Source of the DNA: Roridomyces roridus
Taxonomy: Eukaryota > Basidiomycota > Agaricomycetes > Agaricales > Mycenaceae
Assembly: GCA_029378245.1 (NCBI GenBank)
Contig: JARKIF010000003.1
Coordinates: 1,488,001-1,552,000, forward strand
Direction of reading: 5' to 3'
DNA length: 64,000 nt
Below are positions 12,323 through 23,475 of this stretch, one piece after another. How positions within the stretch are numbered: position 1 is the stretch's first letter; the number at the start of each line of letters is the position of its first letter. The position numbers were made by a program, and so were the translations under genes. A model generated the notes under the pieces. The model was not told the origin of the DNA. It saw nothing but the letters and a program-made list of their open reading frames with translations, and ran no database searches.

Positions 12323-13742
12323 TCAAGTCTCTGCAAACCACGTGGTCGTCTCACGACGTGCTACCACCTTGCCCGCCTTGATGACTGTCCTATCGTACGA
12401 GGGACTGAGGACGGCAGCTTGGAGGTCTGGTGTATCGTGTACAATGACGAAATCAGCAGGGTCCCCTGGCGAAATGGTCAGGCTTTGAGCGTGTTCCATC
12501 CCAATAGCCTCTTTAGACTTGAGAGTAACAGCGCGCTGTTGAACGTCTCAGCGACAGCCCTGAGTGAAAGAGGGTACTTGCCACAAGCGTCTCGATGTCC
12601 TCCGGCGTTGCCGACTGAAACAGTGCCACACCCAATGTGCACAATGAGAACGGATCGGCGGTACCCTGGGGGGTGAACGCGTTCTGGACATTATTGACCG
12701 ACATGGCCATCTCCACATGATATTTATTAGCAATATATGGCACACGAAGCGTGCTTCGGGGAGCGCCCAGCGGTGTGTCGGCCGTTGTCCTTCCGAGCAT
12801 GTACATATCGCTCTGGGGGAGACCGACAAAGACGATGGGGAGGTCTCCGATCGCGGCGACGAGGCCGTGCCATTCGTTCGGGGTAAACAACTGCAGACGC
12901 GTCGCATGCCCGATAGTGATTCTTGTATCCTGCGACCAGGAGAGTCTCTTGGCCTCTTTTATGACCTCGAAGATGAGAGGCTCGGCGCTTGGATCCAAGT
13001 TGTAGTCGAGATGAAAGTCGACGTGGCACGCCCGCCGTTGAGCGAGTTCCATCACGAGACGGATGTTGGCTTTGGCAAGTTCCAAAGTTGATTCCACGTA
13101 CGGCGCAGAACCCACGACTGCTACATGAGGATTCTGCATCGCCTGTTCCAAAAGTCGGTAATTCTCCCCAGGAGCGGGACCGTCAAAGAGCGGCTCTTGT
13201 GCAAAAGCTTGTTTGAAATTGAATATCGGAGAGAGAGACACAATTGGCAGTTTACCAGCGACTTGGACATCGCAGATACCACGAAAGTCGTTGCTCAGCT
13301 TGAGCCCTACATCGAGACAAAGCAGTTGAACGGCGATGTCGATTTCCACGTGCGCACGCATAGAGGTCACACCGCACTGTAGGCTGTCTCGGATGAGTTT
13401 ATAGCCACGTCGGTAGAGGTCATCAGCGTCGAATGCAGCTTTGGCCTCGTTTGTCACTCGCAATGCTTCGGCAAAGTCCCTTGGTCATGTCAACCCAGGC
13501 AAATCGGGACGAAAAGCAGACAGACCCGGTAACAAGGCTGCATCTGTCAAGAACAAAGCATTTGTCGAGATGGATGTGGGAATGGCTGAGCGATGGCAAG
13601 ACGAGGCCACCTTTGGCATCCAAGGCAGATTCAATTTCTGGGTCGTCTTGGGAGACACTAGTGACACGTGAATTGTACGTCCGCACAGCCCAGCGCCCGG
13701 TCGATTGGCAAGTCGAGCATTGGTTATCGCAAGGTTGGACAT
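12323..13742 (-). CDS. Cytosine-deaminase-like metal-dependent amidohydrolase
   Basis: Amidohydrolase-superfamily enzyme of the cytosine deaminase/isopropylammelide hydrolase type; the substrate cannot be read from the sequence. Seen: PSLSHSHIHLDKCFVLD (HxH metal ligands), CGVTSMRAHVEID, ACHVDFHLDYNLDPSAEP (third metal His) and TRITIGHATRL. The C-terminus reads SPGDPADFVIVHDTPDLQAA and ends TTTWFAET. Removing introns near 13210-13255 (joining CDVQVA to FAQEPLFDG), 13455-13500 and a 49-nt one near 12540-12590 (joining IETL to RAVTLKSKEAIGM) gives a continuous family match. At the 5' end MSNLAITNARLANRPG is one base out of frame with AVRTYNSRVTSVSQD (near 13690), an apparent 1-nt deletion. It is divergent from the first dienelactone hydrolase. 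Confidence 0.8.
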
Positions 13743-13993
13743 TGAGACTCGAGAGTTTCGTGTGTTGGTTATCGCAAGATAATGAAGATTGTCGGATTGT
13801 TGGCCATTCGCGATCACGCATGTTTCGCGATCGGTGATCCGGATCCTTTCGGATCACGGCTCTCGCTAGACCTCTTGACAAACTGAATTTCGATAATCAC
13901 TTCGGAAAACTTGCGGACGACTTCACCCGAGCTCTGTATATAAAAGAATGCTGTCCAGCCGACGGAAGCAAGACACCGTGAAACCCATTCACC
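13743..13993. promoter_or_regulatory. Shared divergent promoter (amidohydrolase / dienelactone hydrolase 1)
   Basis: A TATATAAAAG at 13937-13946 lies 48-57 bases before the ATG at 13994 and is a good TATA box for the plus-strand gene. TTCGCGATC occurs twice (13807-13815, 13824-13832), followed by GTGATCC (13834-13840) and its inverse GGATCAC (13851-13857) around a GGATCC. These are candidate factor sites. Confidence 0.6.
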
Positions 13994-14990
13994 ATGAGCT
14001 GCCCAGACTGCTTTCGCGGAAACGCTCTCGATGGCGAACCTACTGGCGTTATGCAAGACGGTGCCTACTTTGCCGCAGGACCCGCAGGCAACACCAAGCG
14101 CGCCATCATCCTGCTCACGGATATCTTCGGTCTCCCGCTGAACAACCCGAAAATCCTCGCGGACAGCTATTCGCAACATCTGCAATGCGACGTCTGGGTC
14201 CCCGACCTCTTTGAAGGTCGTCCACCCGTCACCCCCGCCCAGCTGCAGGCGCTGCCCCAGAAGGCGGGGGAAAAGCTAGGATTTTTCGGCCTCATCAAGC
14301 TGGTATTCGCGGCCCTCCCGAGTTTGCCTGCCATGTACCGAACTCGGCCGCCGGTTGTAGCGCCCCGGACCGCTGTTGTATGTGTTTCACCCCCTATGCA
14401 CGTTCATTCAATAAACCATACACCAGTGGATCAAGAAGCTTCAGGCGGAGAAGAAGTACGAGAAGCTGGGAACAATTGGGTATGTTATTCGGTCGTCTGG
14501 CATCCCACGCGCCTCATTCTCGAGCAGGTACTGTTTTGGCGGGGGGATTGCCCTTGAGCTAGGCTCCACGGACAAGGACCTGTTCCAGAGTATAATCCTT
14601 GCACATCCCTCGCCCCCCAAAGATGAACAAATCAAGGCAATCAAGGCGCCGACGGCATGGTGTTGTGCTGAAGGTACTCACCTTTTCTTCCAATTCCGCA
14701 AACATCTGACGGCCGTGCCAGAGGACATGGCGATCAAACCCGCGAGGGTGAACGAAATTGAAGCCATCTATGCTGGACGCAAGGATAAACCTGATTTTGT
14801 GGACTACGAAATCAAAGTCCACAAAGGCAAGCCGACATTAACTGGGAGTGAGATGGTATTAACACATTGCGTAGGCACCACCCATGGATTTGCGGCTCGA
14901 CCAAGACTTGATTATCCCGAGGTTAAGGAAGCTTTTGAGCAGGCCTTTGAGCAGTCCGTTTCCTGGTTCAATAAGACAATCCCGGCTTGA
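13994..14990 (+). CDS. Dienelactone hydrolase family protein, copy 1
   Basis: Alpha/beta hydrolase of the dienelactone hydrolase family, which opens lactones or esters with a Cys-Asp-His triad (family knowledge). Seen: MSCPDCFRGNALDGEPTG, RAIILLTDIFGLPLNNPKIL and QCDVWVPDLFEGRPPV. After introns come WIKKLQAEKKYEKLGTIG and GYCFGGGIALELG, where the Cys of GYCFGG is the nucleophile, then AEEDMAIKPARVNEIEAIY, and finally GTTHGFAARP with the catalytic His. The last intron (14827-14874, 48 nt) starts with GC rather than GT; the paralogue has GT at the same place. Retention would keep the frame and add 16 residues. Introns match the downstream copy in position, so the pair is a tandem duplication. 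No signal peptide, so probably cytosolic. Confidence 0.9.
14827..14874 (+). other. GC-AG intron in dienelactone hydrolase copy 1
   Basis: Exon ends AAAG, intron begins GCAAGC and ends GCGTAG. Splicing gives HKGTTHGF, matching the paralogue, whose donor is GTAAGC. GCAAG is the strong consensus seen for functional GC donors. Confidence 0.75.
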
Positions 14991-15242
14991 TGGTACTACC
15001 TCCATAATTACCTTCTAATTGTTTTCTTTACCTGTGGGTATGAAGTCTATGCCGTTTCGTCGTCTGGAGGGCAACATGTATCGCGGCTTAAAGAGTGAAC
15101 CGCGCTGCGAGCCAGGGAAGCAGCAAAGATGCGACGAAGTTGTACAGCCCTTATGTGTTCGGGATCACTTCCTGTTTCACTCCGCTGCATACTCCGCTGA
15201 CAACCTACCTCTTTCGGTTGACTTGTGAACGCTTCTGCAGTC

Positions 15243-15250
15243 TATAAGTA
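15243..15250 (+). promoter_or_regulatory. TATA box of dienelactone hydrolase copy 2
   Basis: TATAAGTA, 33-40 bases upstream of the ATG at 15283, comparable with the TATATAAAAG before copy 1. Confidence 0.55.
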
Positions 15251-15282
15251 CAACGCTAAGTACCTGTTCCAACACACAAACC

Positions 15283-16285
15283 ATGAGCTGCCCAGATTGC
15301 TTTCGCGGAAATGTTATCGAGGGCGAACCCACCGGGGTCATGCGAGAAGACCTCGGAGCGTACTTGGCCGCTGGTCCCCCAGGCAACACCAAGCGCGCCA
15401 TCATCCTGTTAACGGATCTCTTTGGGCTCCAGCTGAAGAACTCGAAAATCCTCGCGGACAACTTCTCTGCACAACTACAATGCGACGTCTGGGTCCCCGA
15501 TTTCTTTAAAGGCCGCCCGATTTGCGTCCCGGAGCAGTTGACGGCAATGCCTCAGAAAGCTGGCGACAAGCTAGGGTTTTTGGGACTGCTACAGTTGGTA
15601 TGGGCTTGTCTGCCGAGTGTCTATTCCTATTGGCGAGGTCGGCCTGCGGTAGCTACTCGTCGCGCACACGTCGTATGTGATTGATTCTCCTTCCCCGCTT
15701 TTGGTCTGACTGTGAGCAGATTATCAAGAAAATTCAAGCAGAGAAGAAGTATGAGAAGCTGGGCACCATTGGGTATGTTATTCAGTCGTCTGGCATCCCA
15801 CGCGCGTCTCATTCTCGAGCAGGTATTGTTTTGGTGGTGCGATCGCCACTAATATCGGAGGCAGCGACAAGGAGCTGTTCCAGAGCATAGTTCTCGCGCA
15901 TACATCTCCGACTACAGATGAACAGGTCAAAGCTATTATAGCACCGACGGCCTGGGTTAACGCTGAAGGTACTCTGATTTTTCTTCCACCCGGAAATTCT
16001 AACGCCCAGTTCAGAGGACATGGCGATCCCAACCGCAAGACTGAACGAGATCGAGGCCCTTTATGCCTCGCGGAGAGACAAACCCGACTTTGTTGAATAT
16101 GCAGTTTATGTCTACAAGGGTAAGCGTCTACTTGCTCGAGCCGCAACTTGACTGACGCATTGGCCACAGGCACAACTCACGGGTTCGCCTCACGACCAAA
16201 CTTGAAATACCCAGAGGTGAAGGAGGGATTCGAGAAGGCTTTCAATGATAGCGTCGCGTGGTTCGAAAAAACTATTCCTGCTTGA
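15283..16285 (+). CDS. Dienelactone hydrolase family protein, copy 2
   Basis: Tandem paralogue of the preceding gene, with the same exon-intron layout. Seen: MSCPDCFRGNVIEGEPTG, RAIILLTDLFGLQLKNSKIL, QCDVWVPDFFKGRP, then after introns IIKKIQAEKKYEKLGTIG, GYCFGGAIAT (nucleophile Cys), AEEDMAIPTARLNEIEALY, and a last exon with GTTHGFASRPNLKYPEVK (catalytic His). It ends DSVAWFEKTIPA. It differs from copy 1 by a two-residue insertion near residue 22 (REDLGAY for QDGAY) and a diverged region around residues 105-130. All introns are GT-AG. Substrate unknown. Confidence 0.9.
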
Positions 16286-16345
16286 GGATCGTCGTTACGT
16301 TATGACAGTTAGGGGCAAAATTCTAGATTCCAGTTATACAAGATG

Positions 16346-17002
16346 CTATAATGCAGATTTCGATAAGGTAGATTTGGAACAGACATGGCGTCTGCCGTTC
16401 GGTAGGCGACAGGCTCGCGAGCACCACGCTTGGTTGCAGCGCGCACAAGTAGGGAAGTTGGTACCCGTTGTCTGGCAGGTAGCGCAAGACATGTGATTTG
16501 AACACAGCCGCGAAAGGCGTTCTACAGACGCGAGAGTGGCGGGTGTAGAGTCCCTCGCACGCAGTGAGCGCTGTAGGACCGGATGCTCGAAATCGAGGAG
16601 GGCACGGCTGGTCGGTGTGCGCGGCAGATCGTCGATGGGCGCAGCGCGACTGATGGAAGGAATGGAGAGGGCCGTTCGCTCACGCTCGGGACTTGGTGGT
16701 GCAGAAAATGAAGTAGATAGAGGTGGGCGTTGTCGCCGACCAGACCGCGGTGTTAGAAACTGCAATGCAGCAGCCGCGGATGGCGTTGGAGTGAATGCGC
16801 CGGGCCCTGGCGGGTGGCGGACCGTGAGGTACAGGGTTGGTTCCGCCTTGACGAGCGTGATTTTGGAGCTGGAAGGCCCTGAGACACGGAGAGAGGAGGA
16901 TGTTCTGCAGCGACGCAGAGTGGGGGCGTGGTCTCTGGGTAGTTCGAGCACTGATTCCGCGGGAGAATAAAGCGGGCTGGTGGGATTCGATGACTCGTAC
17001 AT
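16346..17002 (-). CDS. Small Ser/Pro-rich protein with C-terminal Cys-rich zinc-binding motif
   Basis: Not recognised as a named family. About 220 residues. The first 160 are low-complexity Ser/Pro/Arg (for example SFSAPPSPERERTALSIPS). The C-terminus reads CATCQTTGTNFPTCARCNQAWCSRACR, then RRHVC; the CxxC-x9-CxxC-x4-C spacing with a later His-Cys pair suggests a bound zinc. The ORF opens further upstream only through TTG, so the first in-frame ATG is at 17002. An alternative first exon from 17116 (MPGQRHQRPAFSWHR) could join PLYSPAESV through a GT-AG intron. Start and first exon are uncertain. Confidence 0.55.
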   Translation of the reverse strand: MYESSNPTSPLYSPAESVLELPRDHAPTLRRCRTSSSLRVSGPSSSKITLVKAEPTLYLTVRHPPGPGAFTPTPSAAAALQFLTPRSGRRQRPPLSTSFSAPPSPERERTALSIPSISRAAPIDDLPRTPTSRALLDFEHPVLQRSLRARDSTPATLASVERLSRLCSNHMSCATCQTTGTNFPTCARCNQAWCSRACRLPNGRRHVCSKSTLSKSAL

Positions 17003-17511
17003 GGGTGTCGAAGGCAAAGGATAAATTTCTCCCGGGTAATTGACTCTGCACAGCTTCGGGCGGCATTCTTACCGATGCCAACTGAACGCTGGGCGCTGAT
17101 GGCGCTGACCCGGCATTGCAATTGGACGACGACCTACAACGAGTTGGGCAACGAGATAGAACAAGATCCACTTGTTCCACCGAGGGTTCACTAGATACGG
17201 ATATCAGTAGGGATTGATTTGCTGTGGGTCCGGGCTTTGTAATTACGAGAGGACGGGTGTCTGCCTTCCCTCTTGCGTCCCTTACAGCTCTTCGCAGAGA
17301 GCTGTATTTCTTGTTCAGAATTGACTTTGCGCAGGCGGCTTTTGCGGCCGCTGTGTATTACTGAAGTCTGACGCCCATCACGTGAATACAGCGTCTCTCT
17401 TTTGACTCGCCTTGACCCTAACACACGACCTCATCCTCCTTCTCACCTACACCACTCACGACCACCTTTAGTCTCTTCCCTGCTCTCAATTGAGCCCAGG
17501 AGCCGATAACA
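17003..17511. other. Intergenic, divergent promoters
   Basis: About 500 bases between the small Cys-rich protein and the PP2C gene. It may hold the 5' exon or 5' UTR of the minus-strand gene. No other gene recognised. Confidence 0.5.
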
Positions 17512-19513
17512 ATGGTGAGATGACCGTCCATCCGAGACGCAGCTCCACTCATGCACCCAACTTTTAGGGTCAAACGCTTTCTTCCCCGGGTTCGAAGAAC
17601 CTTCCCTCCTTCGCCACACGATTCTCATCCGTTATCCACAGCTACCCAGAAATTTTCAGAGGAGGGCAGTAATGGTCGCTTCTGGTACGCCGTGACCGAG
17701 ATGCAGGGCTGGAGAATCAGTGAGTCCACCAATCGTGTCTGTTGCACCAGCAGCACATCCTGCGCAGAATCTTAACCTCCAAATCCAGCGATGGAGGATG
17801 CCCACGCGACTGTTCTAGACCTCGATGAGGGGAAAGACGAATCGAACACCTTTTTCGCAGTATACGATGGCCACGGTGGTGCGTCGGCCGTATCTTTTAA
17901 TACCTTCATGGCCTCATGCATTCATACAGGCGGCACGGTCGCCAAATTTGCAGGCCAAAACGTGCACAAGCGATTGCTCACGGAGGAGTCGTACAAGGAG
18001 AGCCAGTACGAGGAGGCGTTAAAGCGTGCTTTTCTTGGCACCGACGAGGATCTGCTGGCTAGTGAGTCCCGTCGTCGCCAGTCCGCTTTTTCTCTGATCT
18101 GACGCATCGCGCGAATAGACCCCGCACATACTCGGGACCCCTCGGGCTGTACCGCCGTTGCCGCATTGGTCACCAAGGATAAGATCTATGTCGTGCGTAT
18201 AGGGTACCATTCTTCTTGTCGACATCTCAACTACTTGCAGGCCAACGCCGGGGACTCTAGGTCCGTCATTAGTGTCAAGGGTGAGGTAAAACCTCTCAGT
18301 TTTGATCACAAACCCTCGAACGAAGGTAAGATACCCATCTCTGTTACCGGTCCATTTCCTCACTGCACCAAGTCGAGAAGACTCGGATATCCGGCGCTGG
18401 TGGTTACATTGAATTCGGCCGCGTTAATGGTATGTCTTACCCTTTCCGGCTTACCTCGTGCTGATGAAACATGCAGGCAATCTTGCGCTATCCCGAGCTC
18501 TGGGTGATTTCGAGTTCAAGAAAAACTACAATATGCCTCCTGAGAAGCAAATCATCACCGCGGACCCGGACGTTACGTGCCACGAAATTACTGAGGAGGA
18601 TGAGTTCCTAGTTTTGGCCTGCGATGGTGCGTCGACCGCGGATTCTGTGTTTCTGGCAACTTAGACATTCCTATCAGGTATCTGGGACTGCCTGTCGTCT
18701 CAACAGGTGGTCAACTTCATTCGGTATCAGATTTCGGAAGGCAAGGACCTTACGGAAATCGGCGAGATGATGTGCGAGCATTGTCTAGCACCAGACACGT
18801 CGTCTGGAGCCGGCATTGGGTGCGACAACATGACTGTACTCATCGTCGCCCTCCTGCACGGCCGGACGAAGGAGGAGTGGGTTGAATGGGTCACGGAGCG
18901 CGTCAAGACGGGCTACGGGTTCAAAACCCCGAGTGCCCTACCGCAACTCTATGCTCAGAGTCGTCTCATGTCGTTCAAAGTGCGGAGGGAGGCACAAGAG
19001 GCTCGGGATCGCGCCAGGCAAGAATCGGGAGATGATATGCCCGGCCTGAGCTTTGGTGCCGGCGGTCTGGGGCAGTTCGCTCGGGTGTTGGGCAGCACGG
19101 GCGGCATTTCCTTTCATCCCGGCTCCGCGATCATGGGCGATAATGGTCCTCTTATGTTCGGTTCTGACGACTCTGAGGACGAAGAAAGTGGGGAAGAAGA
19201 TCTTGAGGGTGGTCGCTCTTATTTCAAGGAGACCATTCTGGGTCGAGACGATGATTCGACTGATCCTATGCAAAAGCTTCAAGCTCAGTTGGACGAATAC
19301 GAGAAGGATGCCGAGGAGCCTGAAGTAGATGGACAGGGCGCGGCCGAGGTCCCGACAACACCCACGCCAGAGGAACCGCCTACGCAGAATGGCGATGCCA
19401 AGGTTCCGCCGGTCGAGCAGCTCTCATCTACGCCAGGTGGCGATGCTCCACATCCCGTTACCGCTGCTGAAGGCCTCATGGATACGAGCGAGGACCCATT
19501 AAAGGCAACTTAG
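17512..19513 (+). CDS. Protein phosphatase 2C (Ptc2/Ptc3-like)
   Basis: Metal-dependent Ser/Thr phosphatase that dampens stress MAPK and checkpoint signalling in fungi (family knowledge). The start codon is immediately followed by an intron (ATG|GTGAGA); splicing gives MGQTLSSP, and a second intron joins [19 protein letters not shown], the usual Ptc2 N-terminus with its Gly-2 myristoylation-like context. Catalytic motifs in order: [52 protein letters not shown] and [11 protein letters not shown], so the metal-binding Asp residues are present. The C-terminal approximately 200 residues are an acidic, Ser/Pro/Glu-rich extension ([16 protein letters not shown]) probably used for regulation or localisation. 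All introns resolve cleanly. Confidence 0.93.
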
Positions 19514-19735
19514 CTTGGCCATGTATTTTCTTTTCCCTTGTAATTGCGTTACCACTTTTTTTTTTCCTTTGGTTATTCTCACTTCGCTGTACTTATTTCA
19601 GCCCCGATGCTACCTTTGTATCCCTGTAAGTACACTCATGCATTGGACGGTCGCAGTTACCAATAGTACCATACACCTGGTTTCTCGCTGTAGCTATGTA
19701 GCTAGGGTCCCAACTCAATCTTTCATCTCTCTCTC

Positions 19736-21561
19736 TCAAACCCGAATGTTGTGGATCAAGACGAGCTCTTTTTCCGTCAGACAAAGCAGGACCGTCTCCT
19801 TGTCCGACTTGATTGCACCGACACCCAATAGAGATCCTTCCTGCCCGACTCTGAGAACAGCTTGCTTCGCCCATAACTCTGTCGGTGAACCAGCACGGTA
19901 AATGTACACGTTCGAGGCGCGACCGCGCGAACCATTTTCAAAGGCGAATACCGCTTTGGAAGGGATATGGAATGTGAACCGCGTGTCCGTTTTGGAGGCC
20001 AGCACGAAGGAGAGGGCCGAGAAGGTGGATGTGTGAGCCCAAGATGGGGCTGCCTCGGCGCCCGACGCGGATTCGAGAGCAAACACGACTCCGTCCAATC
20101 CATTCTTGAGAACGAGCGAGCTGGCAGAGCTATGACCCGGTACTTCGGTGGAGAGAAGTCGATTGGGCAGATCGGTGTGTCGCGGCGCCCAGCTGGGGCT
20201 GTCGCCGTCCAAACCGACCCATGTGAACTGAGCGCTCCGACCAATGGACCCGTCGACCTCGTCATCCATCTCCCCTTTGGCCAGGCTGGGCAGGTCGCTG
20301 CTTAGCCCGGTACCGTCATTGTCCGTCCCTGTGTGCAGCGCTGCGGTGTATTTTTCGAGAGACTCTCGGATGTTCCAGAGCTCCGATGGATCAAGAGTCT
20401 CCGGGACGTCTGCATCCTCCGAGGGCTCGAACACATGGGACCATTTGGTGCCCTCATGCTGCTTGTCGAGGTGGAGAGTCAACAAGCCAATGTGACGTTC
20501 TCCTTGGCGATCCCATGTCCACATGCTCGAAGACGTGGAGATTCCATCCCACAATCGTTGCGTAGAATAGTGCGGCAGAGGGACGTCTGGAGCAATGTTC
20601 CCTTGGACATGTAGCGTCAGACTTTGATTGGAAAAGGTGACTTTGATGTCCTTTGTGGATGTTGAAGAGGGAAGTGGGAAGACTACGGTTACCGAGTCCG
20701 TCGTCTGCGTCCAAGAGTAAGGTGGAGGTTTGACCGGCTCAGAATCACTGGCACGAGGGATGGGGGCTATCTCTCCGTCGGAAGGAGTATATGGTTGTGA
20801 CGCCGGTGTCTCCAGAGGACCATAAGCAAATTCACCGAGTAGCATGAACGCTCGTCGAGACTCGTCATAGCTAACGGATATTGGAACTGCAGCACCTCGT
20901 CGCTGCCAAACGACTTGCAGAGATGAAATCCCCTCGGACACTGGAAGTGGGAGTGGGAACTTTACTGCGGAAATGTTGAAATCGACAGTATCGTTTCTGG
21001 AGGAAAGTATGACAAATGCAGCACCAGATTGAGAAGTGGCAGAATGGATCCTGAACGGAGTGGACTGGGCCAGTTGATATGTTCCCACGAGTTGGAATGT
21101 GGTGAAAGAAGCCTCTCGCAGGATATAGAGCAGGCCAGAACCGTCTGCCACAAAGATCTCCGAGGAAGATAGGAATGCCGCTGAAGGATATTCACGGGGA
21201 GAAGCCGCCGTCGCTATCGGTCTTGGCAGCTCGAATACAGCTCTGAACGACGGGGAAAGGTTTTTCTGGCTTCTGTATGAGCGCAAGTCGTCGGAAATCA
21301 CAGACCTACCAGATCTAATTCGACCAGGATGACCCTCAGCTGCGCATCGACATAAACAGCCCTTGTGCCATGCACAGAGATATGGTTGTGCGTTATCCTG
21401 CTTTGAACTTCATGGAAAGATAAATGAGTGTTGGCCGAGACTGTGGCTTGCGTCGCGGTATATTGCAGATTATGCCGCGCGACGCAATCCTCTTGCGAGA
21501 TGGGGTCGAGTTTGTACCCCTCGAATTTTGGGTTCAGAAGCTCTCGCTTGGTGCTGAACAT
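19736..21561 (-). CDS. NudC domain-containing protein 1 homologue (CS domain)
   Basis: Homologue of NUDCD1, an Hsp90 co-chaperone-like protein (family knowledge). Seen: N-terminal LLNPKFEGYKLDPI, followed by a beta-propeller-like N-terminal region. A CS domain sits mid-protein, beginning YSWTQTTDSVTVVFPLP and continuing IKVTFSNQSLTLHVQG. The C-terminal half closes with VLLCLTEKELVLIHNIRV. The ORF can be extended to 21642 only through TTG, so I take the ATG at 21561. One intron near 21300 joins the first exon to the long second exon. No signal peptide; cytosolic or nuclear. The stop is 222 bases from the converging PP2C stop. Confidence 0.88.
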
Positions 21562-21762
21562 CGATCTTATCCAGTCGCAAGTCCGAGTAAAAGTCCGAGT
21601 CGTCACGCGAACCGGAGCGGTTACATCATGATCTGCGGACAAGAATCAAAGCAATAATATTACACGCATTCCACAAGCATCTCCAGAGGCTTAAATAGAG
21701 CGAGAGTTATAGTCCAGAGTCATTCCCAGCTCAGTATCATGTCGACCACCACCCACCAGATT

Positions 21763-23241
21763 TCAAGCCTGCGCCTCGACCACCGGCACCGTGACCTGTT
21801 GCTGCGCCTCTTCCGCCTCCTTTGGCAGACCTTTCTCTGTTCGCAGAGACTCATCCTCTGGAGGATGTTCACTGTTGGCCTTGGCCACGCCTAAAGGTGC
21901 GTAAATGCCGTTTCAGCTCAAGATTCCTCATGACCCAAACCTTCAGAAGCGCGTTTCTTCTCCTCTTCCGCCTCCTTCGCCTTGGATTTGGGCCCATAGC
22001 CTTTCCTCCCGTCGAGCCAGGGCCCGACGCCACTCATGTGGCACCCTCTTTCACACCTGCAATTGCCGCCAAGGGTACTTGGGAGGGAATCCGCGTCGAT
22101 CAGTTCGAGCAACACTTTCTGGTAGTCGGTACTCAGAATGTCGACTTTTTCGACGGTTTCTTTGGCAAGCCACGGCTTCATCATCGACCAGATGAAGGTG
22201 AAAGAGCTGGGAGCCTGTTGCAATATTTAGAGATGATACGAATAAAAGCAAGACGAAACACACATTGACGATGGCCAGTTGACCCATGCTAGGAAAATAA
22301 GCGACCGACACCTCAATGCTGAATTGCTTACGTCTCGGGGTAATAGTCTTGGGATATCTGGAATGAAGAACGAGCCAACGTCTGGGAGAAATGTTCACCA
22401 AAAAGAGCATCCGGGTTCGTGACGGCTCGCCTTCATTTGCCAGAATTTGGATAGACTTGAGAATATCGTGAGCGAAGAAATGCGGAATAGCGACGACGTA
22501 CCTGAAACCCTTGAGGTCAACAATCACTAGAACGCCTCCAACTTCCTTGCCTGCCACGCGAGTACAGGCAGGGAGGATTTCCCTTGGGGTGTTTGAGCAT
22601 CGTGTCTGAAAAGATGGTTTGGTTGCATACCTGGTTAAACATTCGGCATTGACCAACAGACTGTGCCAGTGTCCCTCCGGCGTAACAGTTTTATATAGCT
22701 TAGGGAAATCCACGTTGCCCAGCGTGTGGATGTTAATCGGACGCCCTTTCTGGCTGGGATTCAATCCACGCCTACAACACAAAATTGTGAGACTCACCTT
22801 GTCAGTCTGGTGAAACCACAACGGCCAACAGTCAAAGACTGCGTCCCGCTCCGGATACTTTACGAATTAGACGCGAAACTGAAACGAGGGAGCAAAGCAT
22901 GTACGTCGAAGGGATCCATTTCCTCGTATAGTTTGTCCAGACCGACGCCTTGCACAGTTCGACGCCTTGCGTACATTGAAGACACGGCAAACACGCGCCA
23001 AAGAGACCAACCATTCTTGTGCGTCGATAAACATGGATTTAGACTGGGCTACATTGAACTTCCGGGCGCGAAGGAAACGTCTGTTCAAAGCTTAGATGCG
23101 TCGGAATGTAAGAGTCGGCAAAGACGCGCACAAGAGGGTTTCGTCGTCGGTTCCAATGGTGTCACCATCGTGCAAGTGCCCGCCTTCAACAAGCTCCTTC
23201 CGGAAAGTCTTGAGAGTCTCCTCGTCTGTCGGGGGAGCCAT
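21763..23241 (-). CDS. Sec14-like CRAL-TRIO lipid-transfer protein
   Basis: Phosphatidylinositol/phosphatidylcholine transfer protein of the Sec14 type acting at Golgi or plasma membranes (family knowledge). Seen: MAPPTDEETLKTFRKELVE, then the CRAL-TRIO-N motif DETLLRFLRARKFNVAQS formed across an intron. The lipid-binding domain includes GGVLVIVDLKGF, QISQDYYPETMGQLAIVNAP, FIWSMMKPWLAKETVEKVDIL and LELIDADSLPSTLGG. The C-terminus is Lys/Glu-rich. A final 50-nt intron (about 21904-21953) joins KKRASEG to VAKANSEHPPEDESLRTEK, ending VTVPVVEAQA; without it the protein would stop at 21918. Likely role is phosphoinositide supply. Confidence 0.9.
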
Positions 23242-23475
23242 GATGGTGAAGGCTTCGCGCAGCTTGCGGAGCGTCGAGGGTCTGTAGACTAAGGCCGATC
23301 ACGGTGCAAGAAATATTGACATGTCAATCACATGCCGATGCTTTTACCGACCAAATTCAAAATCTGGGTGCTTCTATGTAAGTACCCCGCTCTCTTCCCC
23401 GCTCTTCCCCACACATGTGACCACTCGCTTGTACAAACGGGCCCCGCCGGCGCCCACTATCATAAATTGAATCAA

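Noticed and set aside
17017..17017. Start of the small Cys-rich protein at 17017
   Set aside because: The codon is TTG; the first in-frame ATG is at 17002.
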